DNA from: Adhaeribacter_A terreus
GTDB lineage: Bacteria > Bacteroidota > Bacteroidia > Cytophagales > Hymenobacteraceae
DNA length: 64,000 nucleotides
Direction of reading: 5' to 3'
NCBI RefSeq assembly: GCF_042657365.1
Contig: NZ_JBHSKT010000010.1
Location: 82,402 to 146,401 of the forward strand
Below, piece after piece: positions 1-8,983 of this stretch; the first letter of the stretch is position 1, and each line of letters opens with the position of its first letter. A program made the position numbers and the translations under genes. A model generated the notes under the pieces. The model did no database searches. It was not told where the DNA came from and saw nothing but the letters and a program-made list of their open reading frames with translations.

Positions 1-1029
1 GTCTTTCTGATCCTGCGTAAATTCGGATCTGCAGGTTTCAATATTATAGTCCATATAATTTTTATAGACATTCCCAATGGGGGCATTTGTACAGGAATTA
101 ATTGCTCCGGCAGGACAAGACCAATTGTAAGCACTACTGGAGCGTTTATGTGGTTCAGTATCAGCAACACAATCGCCCTGGCCGGAACCGCAACCGTTGG
201 TAACAGGCGGGCAGGAAGTACCTCCATTGTCGCCTTCGAAAGTATGATAAAGGTTGAAAGCATGACCTAATTCGTGGGCCAGGGTATGGCCACGACTCAT
301 ACCATTTGATACAGTTCCGACGGTACCAAAAGCGCGGTTTAAGATTACAATTCCATCTAAATTGGCTGGCGCTCCCGGCAAATAAGCATAGCCTGCAATA
401 CCGCCTCCATTATCAATATCGTTTACAACCCAGATATTATAATAATCTGAATTGGGCCATCTGCTCAGGTTTTTAATGGCCAGATCTTCCGCGCCGGCAG
501 TTTGTAATTTCACGCCCTTGCTTGCATAGTTGGGGACGCCGCTACCATTCACGCGCACAATACCGTTAGTAGGGTTGCAATTGGGATCGCGGGTTGCGAG
601 CTGAAATTCAACTTCCATGTCTACTCCGCCGCCTGCGCCATAAGTGCCGGCCTTTTTGCGATAAATGTCATTAAGAGCAACAATGGCGCTGTTTACCTGC
701 GCATCAGAAATATTATTGCCGGTACCAACTGCTTCACCAATATGAATGATATGAACGACCACCGGAATTATCAATATCTGTCCGTTGGCTTGGTTGGTGC
801 GGGCGAGAGCATTGGTTTTCTGAGCAGCTTGCATCAGGTTTTCATTCAACTCGATCCGTTTGCGGAATTCCTGGCTGGTGCGCAGTAAATTATCGTGCAA
901 AACAGCGGCTCCACAATCTCCCGGGTTTTGGTTGCCGGTTACATTTTGTACAATATTCTGAGCGAAGATTTCGGAAGCTATTATCTGCAACAGGCAGAAC
1001 AAGATGATGGATTGTTTAACGTTTCTCAT
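1..1029 (-). CDS. Secreted zinc metalloprotease, M43 (pappalysin/cytophagalysin-like) family, 3' end cut off
   Basis: This is the N-terminal 343 residues of a secreted zinc endopeptidase; the gene continues beyond the left edge. The ATG at 1027-1029 is followed by a signal peptide (hydrophobic stretch about residues 7-22, ending FAQ). The zinc site HELGHAFNLYH is at residues 252-262, which is the extended HExxHxxxxxH form typical of M43 metzincins. The Met-turn-like YMDY lies near the truncated end. Cysteine-containing loops after the zinc site fit the family. Members in Bacteroidota usually end in a T9SS sorting domain, but that part is not visible here. No partner gene adjoins it: the next gene, murI, is over 650 bases away. 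Confidence 0.88.
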   Translation of the reverse strand, partial: MRNVKQSIILFCLLQIIASEIFAQNIVQNVTGNQNPGDCGAAVLHDNLLRTSQEFRKRIELNENLMQAAQKTNALARTNQANGQILIIPVVVHIIHIGEAVGTGNNISDAQVNSAIVALNDIYRKKAGTYGAGGGVDMEVEFQLATRDPNCNPTNGIVRVNGSGVPNYASKGVKLQTAGAEDLAIKNLSRWPNSDYYNIWVVNDIDNGGGIAGYAYLPGAPANLDGIVILNRAFGTVGTVSNGMSRGHTLAHELGHAFNLYHTFEGDNGGTSCPPVTNGCGSGQGDCVADTEPHKRSSSAYNWSCPAGAINSCTNAPIGNVYKNYMDYNIETCRSEFTQDQKD

Positions 1030-1592
1030 AACGACCGTGCTTACAGAAGATGTGATGAAAAAATGTAACCGCCGCAGATGAAATTCTTCCTCTCAGATTA
1101 CAAATTATTATCTATAAACTTCCATAAATAGCTTTAGGTTACGAAAAACAAGAGCTAAATTATTGATTTTTAATTGTTTAACTTTTATTTTCTATATATA
1201 AAACCTTAGTATATTTACAGTATATATTTGTTTTATTCTAACAAATCATAAATAATGCGTACGTAGTTACAGACTCATCCGGGAAAATTACACTTTCAAA
1301 AAAAGTTAGTCCGTATTAATACTGTTAGAAAAGATTTGAAAATTTTTTGCTCTTTTTCTTAAATAATGTCGTTTCGATTTAGCGTCATGAGCAATTTCGT
1401 CAGAATTCATGCTTTGGGTTCCAGCATAGCTCTTCCGAGATTCTATATATTCAGCCAAATTATTATTCCATGATGCTGAATTTTGCTATGAGTTGGAACA
1501 ATTTGAAAGTGGATTTATGCGTGCGATATTCAATAGAATTTTGAGAAAATAATAAAACATTTTAGATAGCATATAATTTAAAATTGCTCCAA
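1030..1592. other. Gene-free AT-rich spacer
   Basis: This spacer lies upstream of the M43 protease gene. It is AT-rich with no credible ORF on either strand. The 74-codon minus-strand frame across 1486-1710 reads through the murI terminator and is not counted. The protease promoter should lie near 1050-1100, where the minus strand has a weak TAnnTTTT box. Confidence 0.6.
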
Positions 1593-1630
1593 AAAAATAA
1601 GCCCGGGTATAAATACCCGGGCTTATTTTT
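1593..1630 (-). terminator. Intrinsic terminator downstream of murI
   Basis: A perfect 18-bp stem (1593-1610 with 1613-1630) has a GC core AAGCCCGGGTAT and a 2-base loop. A-runs and T-runs flank it on the two sides, so it can work in both directions. It lies about 70 bases after the murI stop. Confidence 0.85.
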
Positions 1631-1670
1631 ATCTGTAATGCAGAACAATTATTTAAAAGTTTCTGCGCTG

Positions 1671-1700
1671 ACTTTTTATGCCTGAAACCATAGCGTTTTT
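1671..1700 (-). repeat. 30-bp bipartite repeat, copy abutting the murI stop
   Basis: Read on the minus strand it begins AAAAACGCTATGGTTT and ends TAAAAAGT. It ends at 1700, directly next to the murI stop codon (1701-1703). Confidence 0.75.
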
Positions 1701-2519
1701 TTATTCCCATAAAGGGTAATGTTCCAGCTGCACAGCTTTTTCGAAAAATATGCGCGTCGATTCTTCAAACGATTGGGTAAAATCGGAAACGTAAAATTTA
1801 TGTTCGCCGGGGCGTTTTGGAGCTGCCAGATGGTTTTGGTGCAGGAAGTTTTTCACGTAGTGCGCCACCAGCTCGGAAGTATCCAACACATCAACTTTGC
1901 CCTGGTAGAAACTTTCAATTTGCTTCTTGATGAGCGGATAGTGGGTGCAGCCCAGAATCAGTGCTTCAATGTTTTGCAGATGCGGATCCGTCAAATAGGT
2001 GCTGATCACGCTTTCGGAAATGGTGTTGTTGAAAAAACCTTCCTCAATCATAGCTGCCAGCAACGGCGTTGCCAGCGAGTTGAGCGTAATATTTTTATCC
2101 AGAGCATCTACTTTCTTTTTATAAACATTGGAATTTACGGTTTGCTTGGTTCCGATAAGGCCGATGGTTTTATTCCCGTAATTTTCGCCGATATATTGTA
2201 CCGTTGGGTCTATTACGTTCAGCACTTTTGCTTTACTGCCTACGTATTCTTTTACCAGTTCATAGGCCGCCGCCGATGCAGAGTTACAGGCAATTAAAAT
2301 TATTTTGCATTGCTGGCGGATCAACAGATCGCAGATCTTCACGGAATAAGCCTGGATGGCAGCCGTAGATTTATCGCCGTAAGGGAGGTGTGCGGTATCG
2401 CCGAAATAAATGAGCTGTTCGCGAGGCAGAATTTTGGTAATGGCGTGCGCAACCGTAAGACCGCCAATGCCGCTATCGAAAATTCCGATGGGTAAATTTT
2501 TCAGTTCCGTTTCTGGCAT
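1701..2519 (-). CDS. murI: Glutamate racemase
   Basis: Converts L-glutamate to D-glutamate in the cytoplasm for peptidoglycan synthesis; a cofactor-independent Asp/Glu racemase. The 272 residues match the usual family length. The N-terminal IGIFDSGIGGLTV substrate loop is at residues 11-23. The two catalytic cysteines are C78 in ACNSAS and C191 in LGCTHYPL. D15 and YG in LPYGDK (residues 45-50) are also conserved. It is monocistronic, bounded by a 30-bp repeat copy and a strong terminator downstream. Another copy lies about 90 bases upstream of the ATG. A long plus-strand frame over its 3' half is only a shadow. Confidence 0.97.
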   Translation of the reverse strand: MPETELKNLPIGIFDSGIGGLTVAHAITKILPREQLIYFGDTAHLPYGDKSTAAIQAYSVKICDLLIRQQCKIILIACNSASAAAYELVKEYVGSKAKVLNVIDPTVQYIGENYGNKTIGLIGTKQTVNSNVYKKKVDALDKNITLNSLATPLLAAMIEEGFFNNTISESVISTYLTDPHLQNIEALILGCTHYPLIKKQIESFYQGKVDVLDTSELVAHYVKNFLHQNHLAAPKRPGEHKFYVSDFTQSFEESTRIFFEKAVQLEHYPLWE

Positions 2520-3025
2520 ATTGTAAAATCTGAAGGCGAAATTAACCTGCTTTTTCGGGATTGAAAACGCCGGAACAAGATATTTTATTCATTCCGGCAA
2601 CTTCTTACTTTTTACCCCGAAAAACCTAGCGTTTTTTTTAAATATTTATGAAGCAAGAACAATAAACTTATAATAAACAAAATTAATATATAGACAGGCT
2701 TTCGGTTTTGGTACTATTTTTCAGCTGCAATTATTGACCTCATTTTTCAGTTTTTTTTTGCAGTGGCTATCAAAATTATGAACCCAATTATGTAAAACGC
2801 TAAAACTCACCTTTAATATATGCGTTTTCACGGAAAATTATTTTCAGCAATAATACTTTTTCCCGGCGGCATCGTTTAAAGAATTATATTCCCGCACCGA
2901 AGCAGCTTAAAATAATACAAAATATAGACATAGTTTATTATTCTGATTTCTACTTCTACCACCCTAACCTAACGCACTCACAAACTGAAAAACGATGAGC
3001 AGAAAACAAATAAATACCCAATCTC
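2520..3025. other. Gene-free spacer between divergent murI and RDD gene
   Basis: About 500 AT-rich bases that must hold the promoters of murI and of the RDD-domain gene. The only structured item seen is a 30-bp repeat copy at 2607-2636. No ORF is credible. Confidence 0.6.
2607..2636 (-). repeat. 30-bp bipartite repeat copy upstream of murI
   Basis: On the minus strand it starts AAAAACGCTAGG and ends GTAAAAAGT, 30 bases in all, about 90 bases upstream of the murI ATG. Confidence 0.75.
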
Positions 3026-3541
3026 ATGGCAGCTATTCCTTACAACAAACACGCAGTCATCCGGCGATCGGCCGCTTATGGAAGTCTTGAATGTCGGTTT
3101 GCCGCCTATTTAATTGATACTTGCCTTTTTTTATTTGTGCAGGGCTTAACTTTATATTTTATTCTCGGTTATCCTTTTCCCCCAGACCTTGCTTCTGACT
3201 TTCTCCTGCCCCATCTCTCCATTTTTATTTCCGATCTGGATTACCTGAGCAAGTTTATTTACGCAAATCTATATTTTTTGATAATTCATTGGCTGTACTA
3301 CGCCCTAATGGAATCTTCGGTGCGGCAGGGAACGCTGGGTAAAATTGCCATGCAAATAAGAGTTACAGACCTTGACGGGCATCGCATTTCCTTCTGGCAG
3401 GCCACGTTACGTTACATAGGCAAATTTTTATCGGTTGGTTTATTTTTCGGTGGTTTCCTGGTTGCACTTTTTAATCACCGGCACCAAACGCTGCACGATA
3501 TTATTGCCGGTTGCGTGGTGCGGGTTGCTAAACATCTTTAA
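3026..3541 (+). CDS. RDD-family integral membrane protein
   Basis: A 171-residue inner-membrane protein of the RDD family, of unknown or transporter-accessory function. The family marks are RFAAYLIDT (residues 23-31, the R...D pair in the first helix), RQGTLGKIAMQIRVTD (about 100-115) and the C-terminal HQTLHDIIAGCVV. Three or four hydrophobic helices are visible: about 26-47, 77-95, 122-146 and a weak C-terminal one. It stands alone; the ABC-F gene that follows has its own promoter. A 30-bp repeat copy begins three bases after its stop. Confidence 0.85.
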   Translation: MAAIPYNKHAVIRRSAAYGSLECRFAAYLIDTCLFLFVQGLTLYFILGYPFPPDLASDFLLPHLSIFISDLDYLSKFIYANLYFLIIHWLYYALMESSVRQGTLGKIAMQIRVTDLDGHRISFWQATLRYIGKFLSVGLFFGGFLVALFNHRHQTLHDIIAGCVVRVAKHL

Positions 3542-3544
3542 TCG

Positions 3545-3574
3545 ACTTTTTAGCGCCGAAACCATAGCGTTTTC
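3545..3574 (-). repeat. 30-bp bipartite repeat between RDD gene and ABC-F gene
   Basis: On the minus strand it starts GAAAACGCTATGGTTTC and ends CTAAAAAGT. It lies three bases after the RDD stop and just upstream of the ABC-F promoter. Confidence 0.75.
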
Positions 3575-3595
3575 TTTTGCAAAAACATAAATGCG

Positions 3596-3603
3596 TACCT
3601 TTG
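3596..3603 (+). promoter_or_regulatory. Bacteroidota -7 box of the ABC-F gene
   Basis: TACCTTTG matches TAnnTTTG and sits only four bases before the ATG at 3608, with TTTTGC about 17 bases upstream as a -33 candidate. Transcription would begin at or beside the start codon, implying a leaderless or nearly leaderless mRNA. Confidence 0.6.
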
Positions 3604-3607
3604 CGGC

Positions 3608-5497
3608 ATGAATTATCTTTCGGCAGAAAACATCTCGAAATCTTACAGCGACCGCTGGTTGTTCAAAGATCTGAATTTTGGTATTAATCGCGGGCAGCGC
3701 ATTGGCTTGGTGGGCGTAAACGGTACCGGCAAAAGTACGTTATTGCGCATTTTAGCCGGCGAAATTGTGCCCGATTCCGGTTCGGTGAGCACGCGCAACG
3801 GCATTCTGGTAGGTTATTTAAGCCAGAACCCCGTTTTTTTAGATGAAGAAGCCAGCGTGCAGGATGCCCTTTTTGCCGGCACGAACGAAACCCTGGATGC
3901 CATCCGGGAATACGAAGCGGTAATGGAAAACCCGGACGTGGATCACGACGTGCTGCAACGCGCCATGGACCGCATGACCGATCTGAATGCATGGGATTAT
4001 GAACAAAAAGTAAAGCAAATTCTGGGCAAACTCGGCATTCACGACCTACACAAACAAATAAAACACCTTTCCGGCGGACAGCGCAAACGCGTGGCCATGG
4101 CCCGTATGCTGATAACCGAACCTGACCTCATTATTCTGGATGAGCCTACCAACCACTTGGACCTGGACACCATTGAGTGGCTGGAAAACCTGCTTTCTAC
4201 GCAAAACCAAACGCTTTTAATGGTTACCCACGACCGGTATTTCCTGGATAAAGTAGCTACCGAAATTGCGGAATTGGACCAGGGACAGGTTTATTCTTAC
4301 AAAGGCAACTACGCTTACTTTTTAGAGAAAAAAGCCGAACGCGAAGAAATGGCCGGCGCTGAAGTGGATAAAGCCCGCAACCTGATGCGCAAGGAACTCG
4401 AATGGATGCGTCGTCAGCCGAAAGCGCGGGGTACGAAATCGAAAAGCCGGATAGATGCCTTTTATGAAACGAAGGAAAAAGCGGCTGGTAAAGCTTCCGG
4501 ACCGGGTTTAGACCTTTCGGTAAAAACCACGCGCCAGGGCAATAAAGTGCTGGAAGTTAAACACATTTCTAAATCTTTCGGCGGACGTAAACTGATCGAC
4601 GATTTTTCTTACGTGTTCAAAAAGCAGGATCGCATTGGTATCATCGGGCCGAACGGCATGGGGAAATCTACCTTCCTGAACATGCTTACCGGCGCACTTA
4701 CTCCTGATTCCGGCGAAATTGAAAAAGGCGAAACGACCGTTTTTGGCTATTACACCCAGACCGAACTCACTTTTAAGGAAGACCAGCGCGTAATTGATAT
4801 TGTAAAGGAAGTGGCCGAAGTGGTAGAAACCGCCAAAGGCGAAGTGATCTCGGCCTCGCAGTTCCTGCAGCATTTCCAGTTCGCGCCTTCGCAGCAATAT
4901 ACCATGGTAGGCAAACTGAGCGGTGGCGAAAAACGGCGTTTGCAGTTGCTGCGCGTACTTATTAAAAACCCGAACTTCCTGATCCTGGATGAGCCAACCA
5001 ACGACCTGGATATCATTACGCTGAATATTCTGGAAGATTTCCTGCTGAATTTCGGCGGCTGTCTGCTCATCGTTTCGCACGACCGGTATTTCATGGATCA
5101 GTTGATCGATCATGCTTTTGTGTTCGAAGGCAACGGTAAGATCCGCAACTTCCCGGGCAATTATACGGATTACCGCGAATGGCTGAAAGAACAGGAGAAA
5201 TCAGACAAAACGGTAGTAATTCCTGAGGAAAAACCCAAAGCTGCCCCAGCGGCCGCGCCCAAAGCCGAACCGCTTACCCAAAAACGCAAACCTTCTTTCA
5301 AAGAAAAGCAGGAATACGAGCAGCTGGAAAAGGAAATCGACGAACTGGAAACCAAACGCGACCAACTGACCGGCGAACTGAACAGCGGTGGTTTAGACCA
5401 CACGCAACTGGCCGCCACCGCCGCCGAGATCGAGAAAATTGGTAAGCAAATTGACCAGAAAAGTGAGCGCTGGCTGGAACTGGCGGATTTGATGTAG
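3608..5497 (+). CDS. ABC-F family ATPase, Uup-like
   Basis: A cytoplasmic twin-cassette ATPase without membrane segments. ABC-F proteins act on ribosomes or, for Uup, on DNA and ribosome-related processes. The first Walker A GVNGTGKST is at residues 36-44, signature LSGGQRKR near 155 and Walker B LIILDEPTNHLD after it. The second cassette has GPNGMGKST near 347, LSGGEKRR near 437 and LDEPTNDLD. A charged inter-cassette linker rich in K/E/R matches the P-site tRNA-interaction motif region. The C-terminal coiled coil, about residues 563-625, is the Uup-type CTD and argues for Uup over EttA. Length 629 is normal. The promoter box is almost on the start codon. Confidence 0.93.
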   Translation: MNYLSAENISKSYSDRWLFKDLNFGINRGQRIGLVGVNGTGKSTLLRILAGEIVPDSGSVSTRNGILVGYLSQNPVFLDEEASVQDALFAGTNETLDAIREYEAVMENPDVDHDVLQRAMDRMTDLNAWDYEQKVKQILGKLGIHDLHKQIKHLSGGQRKRVAMARMLITEPDLIILDEPTNHLDLDTIEWLENLLSTQNQTLLMVTHDRYFLDKVATEIAELDQGQVYSYKGNYAYFLEKKAEREEMAGAEVDKARNLMRKELEWMRRQPKARGTKSKSRIDAFYETKEKAAGKASGPGLDLSVKTTRQGNKVLEVKHISKSFGGRKLIDDFSYVFKKQDRIGIIGPNGMGKSTFLNMLTGALTPDSGEIEKGETTVFGYYTQTELTFKEDQRVIDIVKEVAEVVETAKGEVISASQFLQHFQFAPSQQYTMVGKLSGGEKRRLQLLRVLIKNPNFLILDEPTNDLDIITLNILEDFLLNFGGCLLIVSHDRYFMDQLIDHAFVFEGNGKIRNFPGNYTDYREWLKEQEKSDKTVVIPEEKPKAAPAAAPKAEPLTQKRKPSFKEKQEYEQLEKEIDELETKRDQLTGELNSGGLDHTQLAATAAEIEKIGKQIDQKSERWLELADLM

Positions 5498-5515
5498 TTT
5501 TACAAGAAAATATAA

Positions 5516-6343
5516 ATGAGATTTTTATTTTTTGTTTTATGCTGTGCGCTGGTCTTAAACGCGAAGGCACAAGAGTTGAAAAAAGTCGTTGATTACAACT
5601 CTCAGCAGCGCATTAGAGAAGAATTTTACGTTCTGAAAGCAAACGAAAAGATAAAGCACGGCGAATACAAGCAGATTACCACCGCGTATAAAACGGTAGT
5701 AGAAAAGGGCTTTTATAAAAATAACTTAAAAGACAGTACCTGGACCTATTACTTCCCCGGAACAGAACATATCTTAGCCCAGGGAAATTATCTAAACGAT
5801 CAGAAATCAGGGATTTGGCACGAGTGTGCGTTTGCTGATAATACAATCTTTTTAAGTGAAAAAGGACTGTATAAAAATGGAGAACGGGCAGGATCGTGGC
5901 AATTTTTTAACGCTGAAGGCGAGGTAATAAAAGTTTATGACTACAGTCTGAACAAAATTTATTATGAAAAACCGCTGCCTGACTCGCTGGAATTTGATGT
6001 GTTCGTAAATAATACTTGGGAGAAACGAAAACTAGACAGCGCTCCAAGCCTGATTCCGGATAAATTTGGTAATGAATTGATCAGTAAGGCTTTTATAAAT
6101 AATATCAGCTATCCAATGGATGCCGCAAGAGCGGGGGCTGAAGGTACGGTAGTAATCGCATTTTCTGTGAACGAAGAAGGAAACGCTACTGATTTCTATG
6201 TCAAAACTAAATTATACCCCAGTTTAGATGCAGAAGCGCTAAGGGTTACGAAACTCATGCCCCGAAAATTTCAACCAGGAATACTGAACGGTAGGGCGGT
6301 AACCACGAGAATAATTCTCCCGATAAAATTTTCAATACAATAA
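5516..6343 (+). CDS. Secreted MORN-repeat protein with TonB C-terminal domain
   Basis: A 275-residue exported protein. A signal peptide (residues 1-19, ending NAKAQ) is followed by MORN_2-type repeats of the form GxYKxNxKxGxWxxY (about residues 45-150). A TonB C-terminal domain occupies roughly 195-275, with YPMDAARAGAEGTVVIAFSVNEEGN and a PxKF-type ending. Unlike true TonB it lacks an N-terminal membrane anchor plus proline linker, so direct energy transduction is doubtful. The gene follows the ABC-F stop by 18 bases and may be cotranscribed. A clear paralogue is at 25282-26217, sharing the EEFYVLK...KHG opening. The role is unknown. Confidence 0.8.
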   Translation: MRFLFFVLCCALVLNAKAQELKKVVDYNSQQRIREEFYVLKANEKIKHGEYKQITTAYKTVVEKGFYKNNLKDSTWTYYFPGTEHILAQGNYLNDQKSGIWHECAFADNTIFLSEKGLYKNGERAGSWQFFNAEGEVIKVYDYSLNKIYYEKPLPDSLEFDVFVNNTWEKRKLDSAPSLIPDKFGNELISKAFINNISYPMDAARAGAEGTVVIAFSVNEEGNATDFYVKTKLYPSLDAEALRVTKLMPRKFQPGILNGRAVTTRIILPIKFSIQ

Positions 6344-6375
6344 AAAAAAAGCCCGGTATAAGCGGGCTTTTTTTT
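6343..6375. terminator. Bidirectional terminator between convergent genes
   Basis: A GCCCG/CGGGC stem is flanked by nine A and eight T. It closes the TonB-domain gene on the plus strand and copA on the minus strand, and overlaps the copA stop codon. Confidence 0.85.
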
Positions 6376-8623
6376 ACAACTTCACCGTTCTTAACCGTAA
6401 ACTATTTGTAACCACCGAAACGGAACTCAGCGCCATGGCGGCTCCGGCGATCATTGGGTCGAGGAGGAATCCGTAGGTGGGGTAAAGCACGCCAGCGGCA
6501 ATGGGAATTCCGATCACGTTGTAGATGAAGGCCCAGAATAGGTTTTGCCGTATGGTGCGGACCGTGGCGCGGGAAAGTTTAATGGCTTTCGGAATATGGT
6601 TCAAGTCGGAGTGCATGAGCGTGAGTTGGGCAACTTCCATGGCAATGTCGGTGCCTTTGCCCATGGCAATGCTTACGTCGGCGCGGGCCAGCGCTTCCGA
6701 ATCGTTGATGCCATCGCCAACCATGCCTACGATCTTACCTTTCCGCTGCAGTTCCTGCACAAAATTTCCTTTATCTGCAGGCATTACCCCGGCTTTGAAA
6801 TGGGAAATACCAACTTGTTCCGACACAGCTCTGGCGGTGGCTTCGTTATCGCCGGTTAGCATGTAAATTTCCAGGCCCAGGTTTTTGAGTTCGGAAAAGG
6901 CGGTTACGGAAGTATCTTTGATGGCATCGGCAACGGCAATTACGGCTACGGTCTGCACATTTTCGGCGAAAAACAGTACCGTTTTGGCTTCGGCTTCTAA
7001 TTTTAAAGCGATTTTTTCCAGTTCGGCATCAGTCAGGATCAGGTTTTCGTTCAGCAGTTTTTTATTGCCGATCAGGTAACTTTTGCCGTTCACGTTACCT
7101 TTTACGCCGCGACCGGTTATACTCTGGAAATTCTCCACCGGCACTGCAGGCACATTTTCAGCTTTCAGGCTATTTACCACCGCCGTGGCCAATGGGTGTT
7201 CCGAAGCTGCTTCTAAGGAAAGTAAAACCGATTTCAATTGACTGACATCCGCAATTTTAGCGTTCCATTTTATATCGGTAAGTTCGGGTTTGCCTTTGGT
7301 GATGGTGCCGGTTTTGTCCAGGATCAGCGCATTCATTTTGTAGGCATTTTCCAGGCTTTCAGCATCTTTTATCAGAATCCCGTTTTCGGCGCCTTTCCCT
7401 ACGCCTACCATAATGGCGGTTGGTGTGGCAAGACCCAGCGCGCAAGGACAGGCAATAATAAGCACCGAAACGAAGGCCAGAAGCGCATGACTCAGCTCCG
7501 AAGTTCCTCCGAAGATCATCCAGACCACAAAACTCAACAGCGCAATACCAATGACTACGGGCACAAAAATGCCGGCAATTTTATCGGTGAGTTGCTGCAC
7601 AGGCGGTTTGGAATTCTGGGCGTGCTGCACCGATTTGATGATCTGCGCCAGCACGGTGGCCCCTCCTACTTTCCGGGCTTCTATCTGCAAACTGCCTTTC
7701 TGGTTTAAGGTGCCGGCAAAAACCGCCGCGCCCGCCGTTTTTGAAACCGGAAGCGGCTCGCCGGTCAGCATGCTTTCGTCCAGAAAAGATTCGCCCTGCA
7801 CCACTTTACCGTCAACCGGAATTTTCTCACCCGGCCTGATCAGCAAAATATCGCCCATAAGCACTTCTTCAATTTTTATCTCGGTTTCCGTACCGTTTTC
7901 CAGACGCTTTACCGTTTTGGGCTGCAGCCCCATCAGTTTTTTAAGCGCCGCCGAAGTCTTGGATTTAGCCCGTTCTTCCAGCAATTTTCCCAGCAAAATA
8001 AACCCGACGATCACCGCAGCCGCTTCAAAATAAATGGGCGCATCCAAACCCCGGCTCTCGAAATATTGTGGATAAATAGTATTGAAAGCGCTGAAAATAA
8101 AGGCAATGCCGGTACTCAAAGCCACCAGCGTATCCATGTTCGCTTTGCCGTGTCTGGCTTGAGCAAAAGCGCGTTTAAAGAACGGCCAGCCAAAACCGAA
8201 AACCACCGGCAAGGTCAACAGCAACTCGATCCATTTTAAGGTTGGCGAAGGATGGTGAAAACTCATACCCAAAACCGCCACCGGAACTGCTAAAAGCAAA
8301 GCGCCGATTGTCCGTTTTTTAAGCGTAGCATAATCTTTTATGCGTTGCTTTTCCAGCGCTTCCACGTCGGCTTCGGAAGGCTCAATGAGCAGATCGTAGC
8401 CAATGCTTTGGATAACCTTCTGCATTTTTTCCGGCGTAATTTCCTGCGGGTAGTACGTAACCGTAGCATTCATGGAGGCAAAGTTTACCTGCGCCTTTTC
8501 TACGCCCGGCTGGCTTTGCAACATGCTTTCCACGCTCGCCGAACAGCCTGCACAGGTCATGCCGGTTACCGGGAAAGTGGTTTCTATTATATCGGTATCA
8601 GGAGTTTTATCGATGGTTTCCAT
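6374..8623 (-). CDS. copA: Copper-translocating P1B-type ATPase
   Basis: Pumps monovalent copper out of the cytoplasm at the cost of ATP. One N-terminal HMA domain carries GMTCAGCSASVE (residues about 21-32). The P1B core follows: TGEPLPV actuator loop, membrane metal site CPC in IACPCALGLATPT, phosphorylation site DKTGTIT with D436, HP dipeptide in SEHPLA, and GDGINDSEAL. Eight membrane helices are expected. The frame extends ten codons further upstream, but the ATG at 8621-8623 is chosen because a TAnnTTTG box lies upstream and METIDKT begins right after an A-rich leader. This start lies inside a copy of the 30-bp repeat. The adjacent HMA-AraC gene is a likely copper-responsive partner. Confidence 0.95.
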   Translation of the reverse strand: METIDKTPDTDIIETTFPVTGMTCAGCSASVESMLQSQPGVEKAQVNFASMNATVTYYPQEITPEKMQKVIQSIGYDLLIEPSEADVEALEKQRIKDYATLKKRTIGALLLAVPVAVLGMSFHHPSPTLKWIELLLTLPVVFGFGWPFFKRAFAQARHGKANMDTLVALSTGIAFIFSAFNTIYPQYFESRGLDAPIYFEAAAVIVGFILLGKLLEERAKSKTSAALKKLMGLQPKTVKRLENGTETEIKIEEVLMGDILLIRPGEKIPVDGKVVQGESFLDESMLTGEPLPVSKTAGAAVFAGTLNQKGSLQIEARKVGGATVLAQIIKSVQHAQNSKPPVQQLTDKIAGIFVPVVIGIALLSFVVWMIFGGTSELSHALLAFVSVLIIACPCALGLATPTAIMVGVGKGAENGILIKDAESLENAYKMNALILDKTGTITKGKPELTDIKWNAKIADVSQLKSVLLSLEAASEHPLATAVVNSLKAENVPAVPVENFQSITGRGVKGNVNGKSYLIGNKKLLNENLILTDAELEKIALKLEAEAKTVLFFAENVQTVAVIAVADAIKDTSVTAFSELKNLGLEIYMLTGDNEATARAVSEQVGISHFKAGVMPADKGNFVQELQRKGKIVGMVGDGINDSEALARADVSIAMGKGTDIAMEVAQLTLMHSDLNHIPKAIKLSRATVRTIRQNLFWAFIYNVIGIPIAAGVLYPTYGFLLDPMIAGAAMALSSVSVVTNSLRLRTVKL

Positions 8624-8632
8624 AGCGTTTTT
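8603..8632 (-). repeat. 30-bp bipartite repeat copy containing the copA start codon
   Basis: On the minus strand it begins AAAAACGCTATGGAAACC and ends TAAAACT. The ATG in ACGCTATGG is the copA start, so the A-run of the repeat serves as leader. The right end has ACT instead of AGT. Confidence 0.5.
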
Positions 8633-8650
8633 ATACGGTGGTGAACGGTA

Positions 8651-8658
8651 CAAAAGTA
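8651..8658 (-). promoter_or_regulatory. -7 box of the copA promoter
   Basis: The minus strand reads TACTTTTG, a match to TAnnTTTG, 27 bases upstream of the chosen ATG. It supports the internal start used for copA. Confidence 0.55.
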
Positions 8659-8732
8659 ATGGCTATTGCTACGGAAAGCGTTATAGAATTGTGAGTTTGA
8701 ATTATAGAATTAGTGAATGAAAGAAAAATGCT

Positions 8733-8859
8733 TTTTCGGATTTATTTATCCGAAAACTACCTGTAGCGGATTTATCAATCCGCGTTTTTGAGCGTATGAG
8801 CAGCAAACGTGGGTCAATAGACCCGCCACAGGCTACTTCCGGATTTATAAATCCGGAAG
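8733..8859. repeat. Four-hairpin palindrome array A
   Basis: Four palindromes lie in a row: 8733-8756 (TTTTCGGA stem), 8766-8783 (GCGGAT stem), 8811-8824 (GGGTC stem) and 8836-8859 (CTTCCGGAT stem). Three share the core GATTTAT..ATC. The same order, stems and spacer starts recur in array B at 37408-37522 with a different shared core. They resemble REP-type palindromes mobilised by Y1 transposases (inference). Confidence 0.8.
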
Positions 8860-8938
8860 AGCTGCTAATGAATTTTGAGAGTGCTACTTTTTGAATTTTC
8901 AGGGTTTTGAGACAAAAAAAGATACGGTTTTATAAAAA

Positions 8939-8983
8939 ATAACTCTGATTGCCACGGTTTTAACCCGTGGCAATCAGAGTTAT
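8939..8983 (-). terminator. Long hairpin at the end of the HMA-AraC gene
   Basis: A 19-bp stem (ATAACTCTGATTGCCACGG with its complement) encloses a 7-base loop. It overlaps the stop codon at 8980-8982. The core GCCACGGTTTTAACCCGTGGC looks like a REP-type palindrome; whether it terminates transcription is uncertain because the T-run is short. Confidence 0.6.

Noticed and set aside
1486..1710. A 74-codon minus-strand frame downstream of murI
   Set aside because: It reads through the strong terminator at 1593-1630 and overlaps the murI stop, with no protein-like composition.
3684..5113. Long opposite-strand frames over the ABC-F gene
   Set aside because: They mirror the codon bias of the clearly real plus-strand gene, and their translations match no family.
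8733..8859. CRISPR array
   Set aside because: The units are palindromes of differing length with irregular 9-27 base spacers and only four members; no Cas gene is in the window.
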